44,180 nt of DNA from Candidatus Blautia faecipullorum. Its GTDB lineage: Bacteria; Bacillota; Clostridia; Lachnospirales; Lachnospiraceae. The notes below the pieces were generated by a model that ran no database searches, was not told where the DNA came from, and worked only from the letters and a program-made list of their open reading frames with translations. The stretch covers positions 1-44,180 of the forward strand of contig DXEG01000009.1 in assembly GCA_019115125.1 (NCBI GenBank). The letters are read 5' to 3'. A program made the position numbers and the translations under genes. Shown piece after piece: positions 16,010 to 24,519 of this stretch. Numbering within the stretch: position 1 is the stretch's first letter; each line of letters begins with the position of its first letter.

Positions 16010-18262
16010 TCAGCTTTTATCTACTCTCACAATGTATGTCTCATATGTTTCATCCTGAAACACAATTTCTCCCATGCTTTTCAGCATATCATGATTCAGG
16101 CTCTCCCCGTACTTGCTTCTCTCACAGGAGCCCACAAAAATATAAGATACGTCATAATCTTCCAGAAGAGCTTCTGTCTGCGCCTGATCCCCGGACGTAT
16201 AAATAGCTTCCACATCAGCCGCCTTTGCGTTCAGATCGCTGACATCATTGCGCCACAGCCATTCGTGCACATACCACCCTAAAATAGTCGGAAGACCTGT
16301 CATGGCCGAAACTCTTTCATACTCTGTATAGCTGTCGCCGTTGGCCTCCAGCACCACAGGAGATCCGCCTATATTTTCCTTCAGCCAGCGGATACCCGCC
16401 GCGTCCTCCGGAAAATCTGTTTCCAGAAAAGCCGTGGCATTCAGTCCCCTGTACTGTGACGGATCAAGGACATTACCAAACCAGGCGCCCACACAGTTGC
16501 CGAAATATGCCCAGGTACACACCAGAAGGAAAAGCCCCGCTCCTCCGATCACCTTCAGGATCCTTTTCCGGAACACCGCCAGAAAACGGAAAAGCACATA
16601 AGCCATAGCCAAAGCGAACATGATATATGCCTGATAGGTCAGCTTAAACATGGTATTGGCCCTGGCATTTCCGTTTTCGTAAATATCCCGCACATACACC
16701 AGCTCGGGAATCAGAACCAGACCCAAAGCGCAGAGTCCTATGATCACCGCGAACATATCCGGAACCTTCAGGGACGCCAGAAAGCGATAAGGCGTTTTTT
16801 TCTCCAGAGGCCCAAGCTTCTGCACCAGCAGAACGATCACAAAGGACAGCACCAGAACCGCCGGGAGCCCCCACAGGATCAGAAGCTGATGAGGAAGCGA
16901 ATGATTTTTCGCAAGAGCCACTCCCTGAACCATAGTCTGGAACTGAAGGGTAAAGGGCATGATCACGATCGTCGCGATCCCGAATATTTCCGCCGCCTGA
17001 GCCGCTGTTACGGCCAGGATCCATCTTCCCTTTCCCTGGAACAGGATCGTATTGGTAAATAAGATCACTCCCCCTGTCACTACAAAATAAATCACAAAAT
17101 CCCAGTAGTTCGTCCAGTGGAACATTCCCAGAAGAACACCTGCCAGGAGCAGATGCGGCATCAGAAGCTGGCTGAGCCAGAAGTTTCTGGGTTCTTCCTC
17201 CGTGGGGAAATCCTCCCTCCGTACACAGCAGATCCAGGCATACAGGATTCCCAGAAGGAGAAGCACAAACATAATATTCACCACATGAGCATGAAGATCC
17301 CCCAGTACAAAAGAGTAGCAGGGAAACTCATGGATCGTCTTATCGTCCACATCCGGATTATACCCGATATACCTTGTGGCGTCCGGGAACCAGTAGCTGT
17401 CCGCCTCCTGTCCCGTAAGCTTCTGGATCAGAGGAAGGATCCAGGCGTATACCACATAATGCATGTTCCCGGCAATCGAAACGGAAATTCCGGCCACAAG
17501 TCCTGTAACCGGGGGAAGAACCCGTTTCCAGCCTACACGAAAATGTCCCAGACGGTCCTTCACCATCTGATAAACCAGAGAAAACGGCAGAATAAAAGCA
17601 AATCCCGCCACAAAGGTCCGCATCAGATTGTAGGTGAGCTCTACCCTGGTTCCTGTAAGCTTCGTGAGAAATACCGCAAAATACTGTCCACCATAGTAAT
17701 AATTGATATTCCCCTGCGAGTACCACAGGTCCACGGCTGGCAGCGTTTCGCTGCGCATCATGGCCTCCATAAAGCCATAATCCATAAATTTTTCCGTTCC
17801 GTAGGCGGCAGGATGGAATCCGGCCAGATATGTCCAGAGCAGAAAAAGGGCGAAGAACAGAATTTCCTCCCAGTACACCAGCTCCAGATGCTCAAGAGGC
17901 AGACACTCCCTGCCCTTTTTTTGCTGCCGCATCAGAACGAGAACACAGACCGCCGCGCACAGCACCGTCACGCCTATGCATACCGGGGCCGTAAATCTGA
18001 GAATTTTTACAGAGACCAGAAACCATGTCAGAAAACCGGCGGCCATCACCATCAGCACCTTGGAAAACATCCAGCCGCGGTCGTCAAAGGTTCTGAAAAG
18101 GCGTCCGGTAAGCGGCATGGCCACCACTCCCAGAACCGCCGCCAGGAGCCACCAGGTCCAGAATGTCCATACGTCGCCCTTCAGCAGATACGCGGATAAC
18201 GCCGCCAGCAGAAGGGCCGGCGCCAGCTTTAAGATCGTTTTTATGATATTCTCACGTTTCAT
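16010..18262 (-). CDS. DUF2298 polytopic membrane protein (downstream paralog)
   Basis: A 750-residue membrane protein with about a dozen or more hydrophobic segments and a soluble C-terminal domain (about 600-750). Features of the DUF2298 (YYY) family are clear: the first long loop has MDYGFMEAMMRSE and SQGNINYYYGGQY, and a second loop has the acidic and His-rich FVLGDLHAHV. The architecture resembles GT-C glycosyltransferases, with conserved acidic and aromatic residues in the first external loop, so a lipid-linked sugar transferase role is plausible but unproven. Its start overlaps the upstream paralog by 11 nt, so the two are coupled. The C-terminal domain (IYTSGDQAQTEALLEDYDVSYIFVG) is like the one in the paralog. 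Confidence 0.82.
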   Translation of the reverse strand: MKRENIIKTILKLAPALLLAALSAYLLKGDVWTFWTWWLLAAVLGVVAMPLTGRLFRTFDDRGWMFSKVLMVMAAGFLTWFLVSVKILRFTAPVCIGVTVLCAAVCVLVLMRQQKKGRECLPLEHLELVYWEEILFFALFLLWTYLAGFHPAAYGTEKFMDYGFMEAMMRSETLPAVDLWYSQGNINYYYGGQYFAVFLTKLTGTRVELTYNLMRTFVAGFAFILPFSLVYQMVKDRLGHFRVGWKRVLPPVTGLVAGISVSIAGNMHYVVYAWILPLIQKLTGQEADSYWFPDATRYIGYNPDVDDKTIHEFPCYSFVLGDLHAHVVNIMFVLLLLGILYAWICCVRREDFPTEEEPRNFWLSQLLMPHLLLAGVLLGMFHWTNYWDFVIYFVVTGGVILFTNTILFQGKGRWILAVTAAQAAEIFGIATIVIMPFTLQFQTMVQGVALAKNHSLPHQLLILWGLPAVLVLSFVIVLLVQKLGPLEKKTPYRFLASLKVPDMFAVIIGLCALGLVLIPELVYVRDIYENGNARANTMFKLTYQAYIMFALAMAYVLFRFLAVFRKRILKVIGGAGLFLLVCTWAYFGNCVGAWFGNVLDPSQYRGLNATAFLETDFPEDAAGIRWLKENIGGSPVVLEANGDSYTEYERVSAMTGLPTILGWYVHEWLWRNDVSDLNAKAADVEAIYTSGDQAQTEALLEDYDVSYIFVGSCERSKYGESLNHDMLKSMGEIVFQDETYETYIVRVDKS

Positions 18263-20270
18263 AAATTCTCACTCTCCCATCTTCCGACTGATATACCAGG
18301 GGATACAGTTCTTTGATCGTATCTTCCCGGCATGCCTGTCCTTCAAATTCCATCCCTTCTTCGTAAAGGATATAAGTGATTTTTTCCTGTTCTACCAGTT
18401 TTTTCACCGCGTCCGCGTCCGCAGACGTATAAATTTCCACAGCCTTCGCCGCTCGCCCATAGGTATCATATCCCGCGGACCAGGCATAATAGGGCCAGCC
18501 CAGATACATCATCATGCCGGACATCGTCGCCTCATTGATGCTGTACTCAGGCGTCAGGACCAGATCCCGACGCTCCAGATGATCCGACAGCCATTCTGTC
18601 AGGCTGCTTTCCATGGATACGGTAACTCTGTGCCCCGGCCCGTTATTTCTGAGGATGATCACAAAATCATAAATTCCTGTCGCGGTAAGACAGAATGTCA
18701 GCAGCGCCGCAAGCAGCTTTCCGGCTAATTTTCCGGTCAGCAATCGTTTTCCGGAGGCCTGTCCGTCTTTTTCCATCTTCTGTTTTCCGCCCCGGAAAAG
18801 CGCCGTCACCGCCCAGGACCAGAATATGGCGAGAAAGGCGTAGGAGATCATGATATATTTATGGTTCACAGTGACATCCGGCGTCAGAGACATACAAAAG
18901 GCGAACACAAGCGGAAAAAGGAAGCTTGCCAGAACCGCGCGGTGAAATCTTTTTTTCAGGCAGAAGAAGAGCACGGCCGCTCCTACAAAAAAAACACCGC
19001 TCATCTGGATCAAATACCAGAGCACTCCCGCCAGACTTTTATCTTCCGCGAGAAATCCCCAGTAAAAGGAGGTTTCCACCGCGGATCCCCAGATAAATAT
19101 TTTTGTCTGAAGCACCGAAAATAATACTGCCGTCAGCGCCGTGACCAGATAATCCAGCTTTCCGTCTGAAAAGACGGCAAGCCCCATTAATATGAGAAGA
19201 GCGCCGATTACCGCCGCTCCGTTCCAGAAGGCGGTCAGGCCAAGCATCATTCCGACGGCCAGGGCTCTCTCCATATTTCTGCTTTTCCATGCAGTCTTTG
19301 TAAAAAAGCGGTTTTTCAGCCAGACAAGTCCTCTTTCCTCATGCGCGCAGCCCGCCTCCGTCCAGTCCAGATAAATCCACAGACCAAGAGCCGCGATCAG
19401 AAGGCCGAAAGCCAGGTGTCTCTGGTTCAGATATACGTTAAAATTCCAAAGTCCCCAGTCCTCGTTGGGAGTATAACCGATAAAGGAAGTGTTTTCAGCG
19501 AGGGTGCGGATAAGATCCCCTGCCCTGAGGTGCTCCCACACATACCTAAAAAAACTGAAGGAGCTTCTGAAAAAGAAAAATACTACTGTAAGCACTCCCG
19601 CTTTCCCGCTGCCCGTGATCCTTTGCGCCAGACAGTAAAGGATCATCAGAAATCCCAGCAGACTGAACACACTGACAAGATTATAGGCGACGTCGATCCT
19701 CAGGCCGAGATATTCCAGATTTCCCACAAGAAACTGGAACATAAAGTGATATTTTACATCCTCCCCGCCGAAATGAGGATACTGGGTGGGAAAATTATTG
19801 CCCCGGGAAAAGGACCGCATCATGGCGGTGTGAGGAGCGTAATCCCCGTAAACGGTAAATCCTGAATACAGGATACCGTCTTTGATGTAAAACACATAAA
19901 ACATGATCCAGGTGAGAAAAACAAAAAGAAGGAGGAAAAACGCCGCCTCCCCCCAAAATTTCCGCTTCCTCCCGGAAAGGCCCCATCCGGCACCAGGATC
20001 CGCTCCGCGGGATCTGACCCGCCTGAACCAGACAAGGCCCAGAAACAGCGCCGTTCCCGCCATGACTGCAAGATTCGCCCAGAAAAGAGGCTCCTGCGCT
20101 CCAAAACATGCCCCCGCAAAAAAAGCGGCCCCATAGGTAGCCCAGCCCATTGCAAGCGTTCCCGTTCCGAAGGCGGCAGGCAAAAACAGCCAGAGACGGG
20201 AGTGTCCCGTCTTTGGCGTCAGTTCTTTTCCAAGCAAAAATATGAATATTATGTATAAAACTCCAAGCAT
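18252..20270 (-). CDS. DUF2298-like polytopic membrane protein (upstream paralog)
   Basis: A 672-residue membrane protein that parallels the next gene part by part: first loop YGDYAPHTAMMRS followed by FGGEDVKYHFMFQF, a later IGYTPNEDWG region where the partner has IGYNPDVDD, multiple membrane segments, and a C-terminal soluble part with EIYTSADADAVKKLVEQEKITYILYE. The GDLHAH motif of the partner is missing; the corresponding place reads NVYLNQRHLAFG. The two may work as a heteromeric pair with one catalytic and one accessory unit, which is inference. The start at 20270 has a GAGGAG site. A sigma-A-like promoter lies in the gap after cwlD. Confidence 0.75.
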   Translation of the reverse strand: MLGVLYIIFIFLLGKELTPKTGHSRLWLFLPAAFGTGTLAMGWATYGAAFFAGACFGAQEPLFWANLAVMAGTALFLGLVWFRRVRSRGADPGAGWGLSGRKRKFWGEAAFFLLLFVFLTWIMFYVFYIKDGILYSGFTVYGDYAPHTAMMRSFSRGNNFPTQYPHFGGEDVKYHFMFQFLVGNLEYLGLRIDVAYNLVSVFSLLGFLMILYCLAQRITGSGKAGVLTVVFFFFRSSFSFFRYVWEHLRAGDLIRTLAENTSFIGYTPNEDWGLWNFNVYLNQRHLAFGLLIAALGLWIYLDWTEAGCAHEERGLVWLKNRFFTKTAWKSRNMERALAVGMMLGLTAFWNGAAVIGALLILMGLAVFSDGKLDYLVTALTAVLFSVLQTKIFIWGSAVETSFYWGFLAEDKSLAGVLWYLIQMSGVFFVGAAVLFFCLKKRFHRAVLASFLFPLVFAFCMSLTPDVTVNHKYIMISYAFLAIFWSWAVTALFRGGKQKMEKDGQASGKRLLTGKLAGKLLAALLTFCLTATGIYDFVIILRNNGPGHRVTVSMESSLTEWLSDHLERRDLVLTPEYSINEATMSGMMMYLGWPYYAWSAGYDTYGRAAKAVEIYTSADADAVKKLVEQEKITYILYEEGMEFEGQACREDTIKELYPLVYQSEDGRVRIYET

Positions 20271-20346
20271 CTCTACTCCTCAGCTATTTTCAAAGAAGAC
20301 CTGCAGGTTCTTCTCTGTACAGCTCTTCTGCTCTTTAATCCTTTTC

Positions 20347-20374
20347 AGTATATCAAAATTACCCTCCCAGGCAA
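20347..20374 (-). promoter_or_regulatory. Candidate promoter of the DUF2298 pair
   Basis: On the minus strand TTGCCT (20369-20374), a 16-bp spacer and TATACT (20347-20352). The transcribed leader holds a small imperfect hairpin around CCTGCAGG (20300 region). Confidence 0.45.
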
Positions 20375-20403
20375 ACCCTGTTTTCCAAGATTTTTATGAT
20401 TTT

Positions 20404-21096
20404 TCAGAGGTTCTCCGACAGATAAGCTTCAATCCCCTCCGCCACGGCCTCCGCAAGCCTTTCCTGATATTCCTCTGTCTGCAGAAGCTCCGCCTCCTCA
20501 GGGTTCGTCATAAAGCCACATTCCGCGATCACCAGCACGGAAGAGCTTCTTTTCAGGAGATAATAGCTTGTGTTTCCTTTTACCGTCCGCGCGCGTTCCT
20601 CTCCCGCTGCTTTATTCATAGTATCCTGAATACATTCGGCAAGCCGTTTTCCCTCCGCGGAGCTTTCATAGTAAAAAACCTGAGGGCCTTTTACAGAAGG
20701 ATCGCTGTAGCTGTTCTGATGGATGCTGACGGCAAGCGCAGGCTTTTCCCCGTCGATAAACGCGATCCGCCTCTGAAGATCCTGGGCCTTCTTGTTGTCC
20801 GCGCTCTCGTCATAAAGGCCTGTGTCTTCCTCCCTTGTCAACAGTACCCGGAACCCTCTCTCCTCCAGGCTCTCCTTCAGCTTCACAGAAATTTCCAGAT
20901 TGATCCCCTTTTCCTCCAATCCCCCTACTCCTACCATTCCCGGATCGCTTCCCCCATGTCCCGGGTCCACGATAATTGTTTTTTTCTCATTCTCCGCTCC
21001 CAGCTCTGAAGACACCTGCGCCGCCTGTCTGGACAAAAAAAAGAAGCTGAGAAGAAGCACGCAGGACATAGCAAGCTCCATGATACGTTTTTTCAC
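20404..21096 (-). CDS. cwlD: N-acetylmuramoyl-L-alanine amidase CwlD
   Basis: CwlD removes peptide stems from muramic acid so that muramic-delta-lactam, the cortex mark recognised by germination enzymes, can form. The 230-residue product has an N-terminal signal or anchor (about 5-24) and the Amidase_3 zinc site: IVDPGHGGSDPG (His), ISVKLKESLEERGF (with the Glu in NLEIS just before), VSIHQNSY (His) and AECGFMTNP near the end (catalytic Glu). The start codon is GTG after GGGGGGA. The length and the SDPG-type motif fit CwlD rather than a vegetative amidase. A sigma-E-like promoter precedes it. Confidence 0.9.
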   Translation of the reverse strand: MKKRIMELAMSCVLLLSFFFLSRQAAQVSSELGAENEKKTIIVDPGHGGSDPGMVGVGGLEEKGINLEISVKLKESLEERGFRVLLTREEDTGLYDESADNKKAQDLQRRIAFIDGEKPALAVSIHQNSYSDPSVKGPQVFYYESSAEGKRLAECIQDTMNKAAGEERARTVKGNTSYYLLKRSSSVLVIAECGFMTNPEEAELLQTEEYQERLAEAVAEGIEAYLSENL

Positions 21097-21128
21097 AAAA
21101 GCACATCCCCCCGGCCTGTTTCAGTCAT

Positions 21129-21158
21129 AATATATGTCCCCGCGGAAGGATTTATGAC
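21129..21158 (-). promoter_or_regulatory. Candidate sigma-E promoter of cwlD
   Basis: On the minus strand GTCATAAA (21151-21158), a 14-bp spacer and CATATATT (21129-21136), seven of eight matches to CATACANT. It lies about 33 nt before the cwlD GTG, and cwlD is under sigma-E in Bacillus. Confidence 0.5.
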
Positions 21159-21254
21159 CGTCCGGCATCCCCGCCCGAAGTACTATCCTGTAATAATCTG
21201 GGCAGCAAAAAGACAAGACGAATTGTTTTGCGCTTCGTGCTCCCACAATTCCGC

Positions 21255-21300
21255 AAAAACTCCGGGAGCGGAGCAGGCTTCCCCTGCTCCGCTCCCGGAG
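21255..21300 (-). terminator. Terminator after putP
   Basis: A perfect 18-bp stem (CTCCGGGAGCGGAGCAGG with its complement) and five T on the minus strand, 19 nt past the putP stop. It is the strongest hairpin in the window. Confidence 0.92.
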
Positions 21301-21318
21301 TCTGCAACGCGGCTGATC

Positions 21319-22884
21319 TTATTTTCCCGCCGCAATATCAAATTCTTTCTGGATCTCCTGATCCGGCTCTTTTGTACAGAGCGAAACAACTACAATGAAA
21401 ATACAGGAGATAACAAACGCCGGGAACAGCTCGTAAATTCCCCACAGACCTCCCATCGGGCTTAAAAGGTTCTTCCATACAAAAACAGAAATACCGCCCG
21501 CAAGCATTCCGGCAATAGCTCCGGGTCTGTTGACTCTCTTCCAGAACAGCGAAAACAGCATTACAGGACCGAAGGTGGCTCCGAAGCCCGCCCACGCAAA
21601 GGATACCAGGGTAAAGATCACGCTGTTTTCATCCCATGCGATCACGAGTCCCAGAAGAGCGATCAGAAGCAGCACGATCCTGGAAACATTCATAACCTTC
21701 TTGTCGTCAGCCTGTCCCTTTTTCAGAATACCCTCATAGATATTCTTGGAGAACGCGGACGCCGCGATCAGTAGATAGGAATCCGAAGAGCTGATGGTAG
21801 CCGCCAGGATACCCGCCATGATCACGCCTGCGAGTACAGGCGGGAGCAGGTGCTGGGAAAGTACGACAAATACATTTTCCGCGCCGCTGGCTGTGGCCAG
21901 GGACGGCTCTGTTGGAAACAGAGAACGGCCGATCACGCCGATGGACACCGCCGCGAACAGCGAAATCACACACCATACGGTAGCGATCCTTCTTGACTTC
22001 TTTAACTCCTCTTCCTTGCGGATGGCCATAAACCTGAGAAGCACCTGCGGTACTCCGAAATAGCCCAGCCCCCAGGAAAGGGTAGAGATGATCGTAAGGA
22101 ATCCGTATTTTCCCGCCTCGCCGAACTGAGCCGCTCCGTTCACCGCAAGCTGTACGCCCTCACTGTCTGTCTGGGGAGTGGCTACGCCGATAAAGCTTAA
22201 AAATCCCGGAATTTCTCTGGCATTATCAAGCACCGTGCCGATTCCTCCCGCCGCAGTGGTGCCAAGGATCAGAATCGTAACAAGAGCGATTACCATTACC
22301 ACCGCCTGCATAAAGTCCGAGGCGCTCTCCGCGAGGAAACCGCCGATAAAGGTATAAACCACCACAAAAACCGCTCCGGCGATCATCATGGAATGATAAG
22401 AAGCGCCGAACAATGTGGAAAACAGCTTACCGCAGGTAACAAAACAGCTTGACGCGTACACGGTAAAGAACACCAGAATAAACAGGGCCGAGATTCCCAG
22501 GATCACCTTGTTTTTCTCATGGAAACGATTGCTGAGAAAATCCGGAACGGTGATGGCGTCTCCGGCAACGGACGAATACCGGCGGAGCCTCTTGGCTACG
22601 ATCAGCCAGTTTATGTAGGTTCCAACGGCAAGACCGATGGCCGTCCATGCAGCGTCGGCAATTCCGCACCAGTACGCCACCCCGGGCAGTCCCATCAGAA
22701 GCCATCCGCTCATATCGGACGCCTCCGCGCTCATAGCCGCCACCCATGGTCCCAGAGAACGTCCTCCGAGGAAGTAGTTCTCGGAGTTTGCCTGGGCGCG
22801 CTTCGCAAAATAAAGGCCGATGCAGATAACGATCAACATGTAGCCGATCATAGCACATAAAATTTTTATTGTATCGCCTGACAT
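21319..22884 (-). CDS. putP: Sodium/proline symporter
   Basis: PutP imports proline with sodium across the cytoplasmic membrane. The 521-residue product is a solute:sodium symporter (LeuT fold) with about thirteen membrane segments. Family landmarks are the ASDMSGWLLMGLPG stretch early in the protein, RLRRYSSVAGDAITVPDFLSNRF, the GWGLGYFGVPQVLLRFMA-type stretch, and SSDSYLLIAASAFSKNIY, which are typical of PutP and not of pantothenate or sialic-acid carriers. The start at 22884 (MSGDTIKIL) is fixed by AGGAGG; the in-frame ATG 32 codons upstream falls in the promoter. It has its own promoter and terminator. Confidence 0.94.
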   Translation of the reverse strand: MSGDTIKILCAMIGYMLIVICIGLYFAKRAQANSENYFLGGRSLGPWVAAMSAEASDMSGWLLMGLPGVAYWCGIADAAWTAIGLAVGTYINWLIVAKRLRRYSSVAGDAITVPDFLSNRFHEKNKVILGISALFILVFFTVYASSCFVTCGKLFSTLFGASYHSMMIAGAVFVVVYTFIGGFLAESASDFMQAVVMVIALVTILILGTTAAGGIGTVLDNAREIPGFLSFIGVATPQTDSEGVQLAVNGAAQFGEAGKYGFLTIISTLSWGLGYFGVPQVLLRFMAIRKEEELKKSRRIATVWCVISLFAAVSIGVIGRSLFPTEPSLATASGAENVFVVLSQHLLPPVLAGVIMAGILAATISSSDSYLLIAASAFSKNIYEGILKKGQADDKKVMNVSRIVLLLIALLGLVIAWDENSVIFTLVSFAWAGFGATFGPVMLFSLFWKRVNRPGAIAGMLAGGISVFVWKNLLSPMGGLWGIYELFPAFVISCIFIVVVSLCTKEPDQEIQKEFDIAAGK

Positions 22885-22918
22885 TTTTACTCCTCCTAAA
22901 TTTATAAAATAATTATAA

Positions 22919-22947
22919 ATTTTAACAGAATTTTCACAATATGTAAA
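22919..22947 (-). promoter_or_regulatory. putP promoter (sigma-A type)
   Basis: On the minus strand TTTACA (22942-22947), 17 bp, TAAAAT (22919-22924), about 35 nt before ATG. Confidence 0.7.
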
Positions 22948-22991
22948 CCCTGGAATTATATCATAATACGGGCACGGCATCAGTCCTTAAA

Positions 22992-23155
22992 GTATCAGTT
23001 CAGCCATACAGAGGCCGGGAAGCATAAAACATGCTTGCATGTTTTTGCAAACGGACATCTGTATGAGCTGAGCGCCCGTTTATGAGTAAAACAGTGGCGT
23101 CAGCCACAATAAGCACGCAGTGCGGTTTTACGAATGGCGCGGGCTGAACTGATAC
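22992..23155 (+). repeat. Structured intergenic element, copy B (complete)
   Basis: A 164-nt non-coding element. Closing stem: GTATCAGTTCAGCC (22992-23005) with GGCTGAACTGATAC (23142-23155), 14 bp perfect. Arm 1: ATACAGA (23006-23012) with TCTGTAT (23058-23064); inside it, AAAACATGC-TT-GCATGTTTT (23026-23045). Arm 2: GCGCC (23072-23076) with GGCGC (23136-23140), then GTAAAAC (23086-23092) with GTTTTAC (23125-23131), holding hairpins GTGGC-GTCA-GCCAC (23094-23107) and GCAC-GCA-GTGC (23113-23123). The 10-mer CGGGCACGGC occurs at 22969-22978 and again directly after the element (23156-23165). No reading frame is evident. It could be a folded RNA or a palindromic mobile element; no transposase is near. 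Confidence 0.75.
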
Positions 23156-23166
23156 CGGGCACGGCC

Positions 23167-23231
23167 GCCATCTGGTATCAGGAGACGGCTCTATGCTTGC
23201 ATAAAAATCCGGCGGCTGGCAGGCAGATGGC
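23167..23231 (+). repeat. Isolated arm resembling arm 1 of the element
   Basis: GCCATCTG (23167-23174) pairs with CAGATGGC (23224-23231) and encloses a hairpin TATGC-TT-GCATA (23192-23203), the same two-level design with a TT loop as arm 1 of the adjacent element. The rest of 22885-23283 holds the putP promoter, the element and the terminator of the next gene. Confidence 0.45.
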
Positions 23232-23239
23232 TTCCGCGC

Positions 23240-23282
23240 AAAAACGCAGCCGCGGAGTCTTCTTTTCCACGGCTGCGTTTTT
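23240..23282. terminator. Terminator after the ferritin-like gene
   Basis: AAAAACGCAGCCG (23240-23252) pairs with CGGCTGCGTTTTT (23270-23282). It can work on both strands; the gene it serves ends 2 nt away on the minus strand. Confidence 0.88.
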
Positions 23283-23283
23283 A

Positions 23284-23715
23284 TTATAGATATGCCTTCA
23301 GCTCTTCAATATTCTTTTCTTCAAACTTCTGAAGATCCTCCATAAGACGCAGGATCTTCCTGTCCGCTTCTTTTTCATACTGATGAAGCTTCTTCACAGC
23401 GTCAATGATCCCCATCGTACTGCCGTTGATCAGCATACCGGCGATATTGGAAACAGAATTGTCCTTCATGGTCTGAACATTTACCATCAGATAGGTCTTT
23501 ATCTTATCAAAGGATCCCAGACCTTTTTCATCGCAGCCGCTTTCATTCAGCATCTGCCTGGCTTCTTTGTGGAAATGCTCATAGCCCTCCAGATGCTTCT
23601 GGAGAAAATCCTGAAAAGAGGTATCATTTGTGATATCCATAAGCTGATTCAGGGTATCGGTCCCCATCTGAGAATTTTGATAGATAAAATTCAGTAATTC
23701 TGCGTTTGCGTTCAT
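23284..23715 (-). CDS. Four-helix-bundle (ferritin-like) protein of unknown function
   Basis: A 143-residue, almost wholly helical protein with no signal or membrane segment. Two helices carry acid and His pairs, EGYEHFHKEA (about 44-53) and LHQYEKEADRKI (about 115-126), reminiscent of ferritin-like or spore-coat CotF-like bundles; a metal site is possible but not demonstrated. I do not recognise a named family with confidence. AAGGAG precedes ATG. It lies directly downstream of sigE, and a CATACTA sequence (23737-23743), identical to the forespore sigma-G -10 consensus, lies 21 nt before the start with only a weak -35. A sporulation role is therefore a guess from context. Confidence 0.6.
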   Translation of the reverse strand: MNANAELLNFIYQNSQMGTDTLNQLMDITNDTSFQDFLQKHLEGYEHFHKEARQMLNESGCDEKGLGSFDKIKTYLMVNVQTMKDNSVSNIAGMLINGSTMGIIDAVKKLHQYEKEADRKILRLMEDLQKFEEKNIEELKAYL

Positions 23716-23774
23716 GGCACATACTCCTTTTTTCTTTAGTATGCGCCTTCTCCGCCGAAATTATTTATAATGTC

Positions 23775-24506
23775 TCATTCATACTTGACGATTTCTTTTT
23801 TCAGACGCTTCATAATTCTCTTTTCCAGCCTGGAAATATAGGACTGAGATATTCCCAGAAGATCCGCCACTTCCTTCTGGGTTTTTTCCTTACCCTCCGC
23901 GCTGTTGAGGCCAAAACGCAGCTTAATAATGGTCTGCTCTCTGGGCGACAGCTTATCAATGGCTTTTCCCAGAAGAACGATCTCCACCTCATCCTCCAGC
24001 TTTCGTGAAATCACATCCTCGTCTGTTCCCAGGATATCTGACAGCAGAAGCTCATTACCGTCCCAGTCCACATTTAGCGGCTCATCAATAGAAACTTCCA
24101 TCTTTGTTTTACTGTTCCTTCTGAGGTACATAAGAATCTCATTTTCAATACACCTGGAAGCATAGGTTGCCAGCTTGATATTCTTCACCGGGTTAAAGGT
24201 GTTGATGGCCTTGATCAGACCTATCGTGCCGATGGATATCAGATCCTCCACCCCTACTCCCGTATTATCAAATTTTTTGGCAATATATACCACCAGTCTC
24301 AGATTATGTTCGATCAGAATCGCCCGCGCCTCTTTTTCCTGGTCTGTCCCCAGCTTGCTGATCACATATGCTTCTCGCTGCGGCTCAAGCGGCGCCGGAA
24401 GAATGTCGTTCCCACCGATGTAGTACAGTTCCTTCGGTCTTGAAAAAACAAGTCTCTGAAAAATCTGAAACGGATAGCAATTTACACCTGCTGCCGATCT
24501 GCTCAT
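23775..24506 (-). CDS. sigE: Sporulation sigma factor SigE (pro-sigma-E)
   Basis: Sigma-E directs the early mother-cell programme of sporulation. The 243-residue product has a pro-sequence ending at LYYIGG (28-32), which matches the VYYIGG processing site of Bacillus pro-sigma-E, so cleavage is expected between the two Tyr. Region 2 shows [30 protein letters not shown] and [37 protein letters not shown] follows; region 4.2 ends with the helix-turn-helix [29 protein letters not shown] precedes ATG. It lies 13 nt after spoIIGA, whose product activates it. The 59-nt gap to the ferritin-like gene has no terminator. Confidence 0.97.
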   Translation of the reverse strand: MSRSAAGVNCYPFQIFQRLVFSRPKELYYIGGNDILPAPLEPQREAYVISKLGTDQEKEARAILIEHNLRLVVYIAKKFDNTGVGVEDLISIGTIGLIKAINTFNPVKNIKLATYASRCIENEILMYLRRNSKTKMEVSIDEPLNVDWDGNELLLSDILGTDEDVISRKLEDEVEIVLLGKAIDKLSPREQTIIKLRFGLNSAEGKEKTQKEVADLLGISQSYISRLEKRIMKRLKKEIVKYE

Positions 24507-24519
24507 ATCGTGCCCCCTC

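Noticed and set aside
21255..21300. The 18-bp perfect palindrome as a mobile repeat
   Set aside because: It lies just after putP and is followed by a T run on the coding strand, so an intrinsic terminator explains it fully.
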